Position numbers and translations under genes: made by a program
The notes under the pieces: model-generated
Told to the model about the DNA's origin: nothing
The model's database searches: none
Seen by the model: the letters and a program-made list of their open reading frames with translations, nothing else
Assembly (NCBI RefSeq): GCF_900113835.1
Contig: NZ_FOQV01000007.1
Span: 7,501-71,500 of the forward strand
Reading direction: 5' to 3'
DNA from: Allobosea sp. OK403
GTDB taxonomy: Bacteria > Pseudomonadota > Alphaproteobacteria > Rhizobiales > Beijerinckiaceae
DNA length: 64,000 nt
Shown: piece after piece, positions 60,299 to 64,000 of the stretch
Position numbering within the stretch: the stretch's first letter is position 1
Layout: every line of letters begins with the position of its first letter

Positions 60299-60327
60299 GA
60301 GCGTTTTCGAGCGAAGTGGTATCCGGC
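60299..60327. repeat. RIME-like repeat fragment, copy 5
   Basis: GAGCGTTTTCGAGCGAAGTG and the following TATCCGG match the first third of the copy at 44335. It lies between the converging kinase and ROK genes and stops at the ROK stop codon. Confidence 0.65.
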
Positions 60328-60328
60328 T

Positions 60329-61582
60329 CTAGGAAGCCTGCTCTTCCGCTGCCGCGGTTTCGTCCTGCTCATGCAGAACAGTGCGGTCGAGTTTCGGCGT
60401 CATCGTGTCAAGCAGCGGCAGGGCCGCTGCGCCAAGCGCGGCGGTGAGCCGCCCAGTCGCGCCGCGCTGCACGCGCGGCACGCTGCGGCCGGAGCGGTTC
60501 GAGACCGAGACGGCCATAGGCGACATCGCATCGATCAAGGCGTCGATGACGCCATCGGGCAAGCCGCCGCCCAGGATGATCGTCTCCGGGTCGAACAGGT
60601 TTTCCAGCATCACCAGCATCGGCGCGAGCAGCCGGGCCGCTTCCATGATCCAGTCCAGCACGGCGGGGTGCCCGGCCAGATGAAGCCGTGCGACCTCGTC
60701 GGGGCTGGTATCTGTGATCCCGGCAGCGCGCAGGGCCTCGCTCAGCGCATGGGTCGAGGCATAGCGTTCGAGGCAGCCCTGGCCGCCGCAGGCGCAGGCG
60801 AGCCCGTTCTGGACGACCGGGATATGGCCGATCTCACCGGCATTGCCGAAGGCGCCGCGATAGGGCTGCCCGCCGATGATGGTGCCGAGCCCCAGGCCCG
60901 CGCCGAAATAGATCAGGCAGAAATGCCTGAGGTTTCGCCCCAGCCCGTGCAGATGCTCACCAACGGCGGCGGCCGTCGCGTCGTTCTCGATCGTGACGGG
61001 TGTCTGCAGCGCCGATGACAGGAGCCGACCGGCATCGTGCCCGGCCCAACCCGGTAGCGGCAATGAGCCGACCGAGCTCATCCCCTCGATCTCGAACGGG
61101 CCTGGCATCACCACGCCGCAGCCGAGCAGGCGGCGCGGCAATCCCGTCCCGGTGCGGGCAAGGGCGAGCTCGGCAGCGGCGAGCGCCTGCACGGCCTCGA
61201 GCGCGGAATCGCTCAAGGGCACGATGCGCTGCGCCCGGACTTCGCCGGCGAGATCGACCAGGACGGTGGTGATGTGGTCGGCCGCGATCTCCATGCCGGC
61301 GGTCATGCCGCCATCGGCATTGACCGCGAGCTCCATCGGCGGCTGGCCGCGCGCCGTGCGCCGGCGCCCCAACTCGATCAGGAAACCTTCGCCGACCAAC
61401 TCCGCGACGATGTTCGACACCGCCTGCGCCGTCAGCCGCGTCAGGGCGGCGATATCGGAGCGGCCGAGCCGGCCGTGCTGGCGCACCGTCTCCAGCACCA
61501 CGCGGCGGTTATGGCTGCGCGTTCGCTCGGGATTGGTGCCGACGGCGACGCTGCGGGACGGGGAAGAGCGGCGGTGAGGCAT
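60329..61582 (-). CDS. ROK-family transcriptional regulator (NagC/XylR/Mlc type)
   Basis: The 417-residue protein has an N-terminal winged helix (DIAALTRLTAQAVSNIVAEL), then a ROK sugar domain. Conserved parts are the Asp of IENDATAAAVGEH, the His of GEIGHIPV and the zinc cluster CACGGQGCLERYA, all intact, so sugar binding is likely retained. It is divergent from the sugar importer at 61753. An inverted repeat at 61621-61651 in the shared gap is the probable operator. Confidence 0.93.
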   Translation of the reverse strand: MPHRRSSPSRSVAVGTNPERTRSHNRRVVLETVRQHGRLGRSDIAALTRLTAQAVSNIVAELVGEGFLIELGRRRTARGQPPMELAVNADGGMTAGMEIAADHITTVLVDLAGEVRAQRIVPLSDSALEAVQALAAAELALARTGTGLPRRLLGCGVVMPGPFEIEGMSSVGSLPLPGWAGHDAGRLLSSALQTPVTIENDATAAAVGEHLHGLGRNLRHFCLIYFGAGLGLGTIIGGQPYRGAFGNAGEIGHIPVVQNGLACACGGQGCLERYASTHALSEALRAAGITDTSPDEVARLHLAGHPAVLDWIMEAARLLAPMLVMLENLFDPETIILGGGLPDGVIDALIDAMSPMAVSVSNRSGRSVPRVQRGATGRLTAALGAAALPLLDTMTPKLDRTVLHEQDETAAAEEQAS

Positions 61583-61620
61583 GATGGGCCAGTGCTTCTT
61601 GAGATAGACAGGCTGCGCTT

Positions 61621-61651
61621 TCGATTAATCCAACTCAAGTGAATTAATCGA
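61621..61651. promoter_or_regulatory. Inverted-repeat operator between ROK gene and sugar importer
   Basis: TCGATTAAT (61621-61629) and ATTAATCGA (61643-61651) are perfect arms 13 bases apart, and TTGACA follows at 61652. AT-rich arms with this spacing resemble NagC/Mlc-type sites. It would let the ROK protein control itself and the importer. Confidence 0.65.
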
Positions 61652-61752
61652 TTGACAGGATGGTGGGGCCGGAGCGAGCATGACGGTCGCACGCCTTGAA
61701 TGCCGAATTTGAGGGCAAGGGCACAGGCGTCGTCACGACAGGGGAGAGGATC

Positions 61753-63012
61753 ATGCGCGGCTTTCGAGGAATGCTGTTGGGTCTGCTGGTTTCGTTCGGT
61801 GCGGTCACCGGCGCGGCGGCTCAGACCGTTGAGATCGAATACTGGCAATATGTCTTCGACGCCCGCATCAAGGCGATGAACGAGCTGATCAAACGGTTCG
61901 AGGCTGCCAATCCCAACATCAAGGTCAAGCACACGACCTTCCCCTATGCCGATTACCAGACCAAGATCGCGGCCGCCGTTCCCGCCGGACAGGGGCCGGA
62001 CGTGGTGCAGCTGTTCTATGGCTGGCTCGACAATTTCGTCGCCGCCAAATTCATCCAGCCGCTGCCGCGCGACGCATTTCCGCCGGCGATGATCGAGAAG
62101 GAATTCTATCCGATCGTCTCCGCGATGAAGCGCGATGGCGAGTATTACGGCCTGCCGACCGCGGTGCGCTCGCTGGCGCTGTTCTACAACAAGAAGCTGT
62201 TCCAGGAGGCCGGGCTTGATCCCGCCAAGCCGCCAGCGACGATCGACGAACTTCTCGACATGGCCAAGAAGACGACCAAGCGGGACGCTGCCGGCAACAT
62301 GCTCTCGGCCGGCATCACGCTCGATTTCCCCGGGCAGGATTATCATTGGTGGCGCGAGACGCTGCTGCGCCAGAATGGCGGCGCGCCTTATAGCGACGAC
62401 AACCGGAAGGTCACTTATGACAGCGAGGCCGGCGCCAAGTCCCTGAACTGGTATGCCGATCTCCAGCGCGTCCACAAGGTCGGCCAGGTCGGCTTCATGG
62501 ATGAAGGACAGGCCGCCTTCCGCGCCGGCCGCGCCGCAATGACCATCGACGGCTCGTTCCGGCTCGGCGGGTTCGGGGCGATCAAGGCCTTCGAATGGGG
62601 CGTCGCCGAACTGCCGGCAGGCGCTGACGGCAAGAAGGCGAACTTCGCCAGCTACTGGGTCAATGCCATCACTGCCAAGCCGACCGGCGAGAAGCTCGAA
62701 GCCGCCAAGAAGTTCATGGCCTTCGTCACCTCGCCCGAGGCGATGCAGCTCTGGCTCGAGACTGTCGGGGAACTGCCGGCCCGCAAGGCCGCGGCCGAGA
62801 CCGAGAAAAACCTGAATCACCCGATCTACGGGCCCTTCCTCAAGGCGCTGAACTATTCCTATGCCACGGTCTTCGTCGACGAGATGGGCCAGCGCCAGGT
62901 CTCGCTCGACATGATCAACCGCGTACTGATCCAGAACCAGGACGCCAAGGCCTCGCTCGCTGAGGCGGCCAAGGCCGAACAGGCGATCCTCGACAAGTTC
63001 TACAAGAAGTAG
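61753..63012 (+). CDS. ABC transporter sugar-binding protein, family 1
   Basis: The ATG at 61753, preceded by GGGGAGAGGA, gives 419 residues with a Sec signal peptide (MRGFRGMLLGLLVSFGAVTG, cleaved near AAAQT). Family-1 features are ELIKRFEAANPNIKVKHTTF and YGLPTAVRSLALFYNKKLF. It heads the importer controlled by the ROK regulator; the first permease follows after a 215-base gap that contains palindromic repeats. Confidence 0.94.
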   Translation: MRGFRGMLLGLLVSFGAVTGAAAQTVEIEYWQYVFDARIKAMNELIKRFEAANPNIKVKHTTFPYADYQTKIAAAVPAGQGPDVVQLFYGWLDNFVAAKFIQPLPRDAFPPAMIEKEFYPIVSAMKRDGEYYGLPTAVRSLALFYNKKLFQEAGLDPAKPPATIDELLDMAKKTTKRDAAGNMLSAGITLDFPGQDYHWWRETLLRQNGGAPYSDDNRKVTYDSEAGAKSLNWYADLQRVHKVGQVGFMDEGQAAFRAGRAAMTIDGSFRLGGFGAIKAFEWGVAELPAGADGKKANFASYWVNAITAKPTGEKLEAAKKFMAFVTSPEAMQLWLETVGELPARKAAAETEKNLNHPIYGPFLKALNYSYATVFVDEMGQRQVSLDMINRVLIQNQDAKASLAEAAKAEQAILDKFYKK

Positions 63013-63105
63013 GGCGAGTTTCCTCGGAACCGCATCGTCTTTCCGGACAAGTGGCCCTCGGGTCCGGCCTTCGGCCGGCCCAGGGACAGGCTCCGCCGAG
63101 CCGAT

Positions 63106-63149
63106 CCGGAATCCATCTTAGAGATCCGGAACCCTCCGATGGATTCCGG
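63106..63149. repeat. REP-like palindrome between receptor and permease
   Basis: CCGGAATCCATC (63106-63117) pairs perfectly with 63138-63149, inside a wider palindromic region of about 63040-63180. The type (ends in CCCGGAATGACG) is akin to the element at 29959-30059 and sits in the same kind of place, between a receptor gene and its permease genes. Confidence 0.7.
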
Positions 63150-63227
63150 GCCTCCGCTTCGCTCCGCCCGGAATGACGTGGCGGGGCGAGCCAAAACAGT
63201 TTCCCCGTAGAGTCAGATCTCGTCGCG

Positions 63228-64000
63228 ATGAGCATGCCAATCCAACAGGAAACCTCCGGCGGCCGCTTTTGGGGCGGGCTCTCGCTGCGCCGGAAGCAGG
63301 TCGTCTGGGCCTGGACCTTCCTGGCCGTCCCGATTCTGTTCTATGCGCTGATCCGCTTCTATCCGACCGTCGAGGCGTTCTATCTGTCGACGACCAATTG
63401 GAACCTGTTCTCCAAGCCCGGCTTCGTCGGGCTGGCGAACTTCCAGCGGCTTTGGGCCGATGTCGTGTTCTGGCAGGTCTTCCGCAACACCGTGCTCTAT
63501 CTCGCCATCGGCACGCCGGTGAGCCTGATCCTGGCCTTCACCATCGCCTATCACCTCGACCGCGTCCGCTTCCTGCACGGCTTCATCCGGGCGCTCTATT
63601 TCCTGCCCTTCCTGACGACGGCGGCCGCCATGGCCTGGGTCTGGCGCTGGTTCTATCAGCCGGTGCCGATCGGCATGATCAACGATCTGCTCTCAAGTTT
63701 CGGCCTGCCGCAGCAGCCCTTCCTGCGCTCGACCAGCCAGGCTCTGCCTTCGGTGCTGGCGCCGGCGATCTGGGCGGGCTTAGGCTTCCAGGTGGTGATC
63801 TTCCTCGCTGGCCTGCGCGCCATCCCCAACACCTATTACGAGGCGGCCCGCATCGACGGCGTCTCCAATCTGACGATCCTGCGCCGGATCACGATTCCCC
63901 TGCTGAAGCCGACGATCATCTTCCTGGTGGTGTTCTCCTCGATCGGCTTCCTGCGCATCTTCGACCAGGTTTACAACATGACGAGCGGCGATCCCGGCGG
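63228..64000 (+). CDS. ABC sugar transporter permease, MalF/UgpA type, cut by the window end
   Basis: Translation from the ATG at 63228 gives MSMPIQQETSGGRFWGGLSL and then a first span (WAWTFLAVPILFYALIRF), the conserved GLANFQRLW, further spans and the coupling motif YEAARIDGVSNLTILRRI. The frame is open to base 64000, giving 257 residues, with the last span and stop outside. A MalG-type partner and an ATPase are expected to follow. Confidence 0.92.
   Translation, partial: MSMPIQQETSGGRFWGGLSLRRKQVVWAWTFLAVPILFYALIRFYPTVEAFYLSTTNWNLFSKPGFVGLANFQRLWADVVFWQVFRNTVLYLAIGTPVSLILAFTIAYHLDRVRFLHGFIRALYFLPFLTTAAAMAWVWRWFYQPVPIGMINDLLSSFGLPQQPFLRSTSQALPSVLAPAIWAGLGFQVVIFLAGLRAIPNTYYEAARIDGVSNLTILRRITIPLLKPTIIFLVVFSSIGFLRIFDQVYNMTSGDPG

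Overview
The window is a GC-rich stretch of an alphaproteobacterial genome, most likely order Hyphomicrobiales/Rhizobiales. Bosea or a relative would fit, but the genus is an inference. The reasons are the min operon style, the codon usage, the short overlapping start/stop signals (ATGA, GTGA, TGATG) and several copies of a RIME-like dispersed repeat typical of rhizobial genomes. Apart from minCDE at 5.9-7.8 kb, almost everything is solute uptake plus catabolism and its regulators. I count six family-5 (peptide/opine type) binding proteins, three family-1 (sugar type) binding proteins, one TRAP system and eight regulators. No tRNA, rRNA, CRISPR array, phage or transposase gene was seen.

Layout. 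0.3-4.2 kb: LysR regulator, a C39-like cysteine peptidase with an extra N-terminal domain, and a peptide-type binding protein. 4.2-5.4 kb: a DUF4118/GAF membrane protein without a kinase domain and a 56-residue membrane protein. 5.9-7.8 kb: minC-minD-minE and a hairpin terminator. 7.9-13.1 kb (minus strand): a complete Dpp/Gsi-type ABC importer. 13.6-16.7 kb: an M81 (MlrC-like) metallopeptidase with its own binding protein, a close paralogue of the one at 2.6 kb. 17-24.4 kb (minus): binding protein, two permeases, an unusual M20 hydrolase, D-cysteine desulfhydrase-like enzyme, ornithine cyclodeaminase-like enzyme and sulfurtransferase, divergent from a GntR/FCD regulator.

26-44.3 kb looks like one regulon for Amadori compounds (fructosamines). 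Genes frlB-like and frlD-like head an operon that continues into hyuA-hyuB. A second operon holds a RidA-like protein, a DAO-family oxidase, an SDR and a complete ABC importer. An extra binding protein, a second DAO oxidase and a GntR/UTRA regulator lie between them. Three copies of a palindrome of the form GGTNTANACC stand in front of the three outward-facing transcription units, which is good evidence that the GntR/UTRA protein controls the whole block.

44.4-52.8 kb: a divergent sugar or sugar-acid locus (GntR/FCD, two paralogous binding proteins, SDR; opposite, an enolase-superfamily dehydratase, MalF/MalG-type permeases and two uncharacterised proteins), with no ATPase gene. 52.8-60.3 kb: LacI regulator, TRAP transporter with fused DctQ-DctM, VOC protein, RuBisCO-like protein and DUF1537 kinase, a set reminiscent of branched or four-carbon acid-sugar catabolism such as the apionate pathway. 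60.3-64 kb: ROK regulator divergent from a sugar ABC importer whose first permease runs off the window end.
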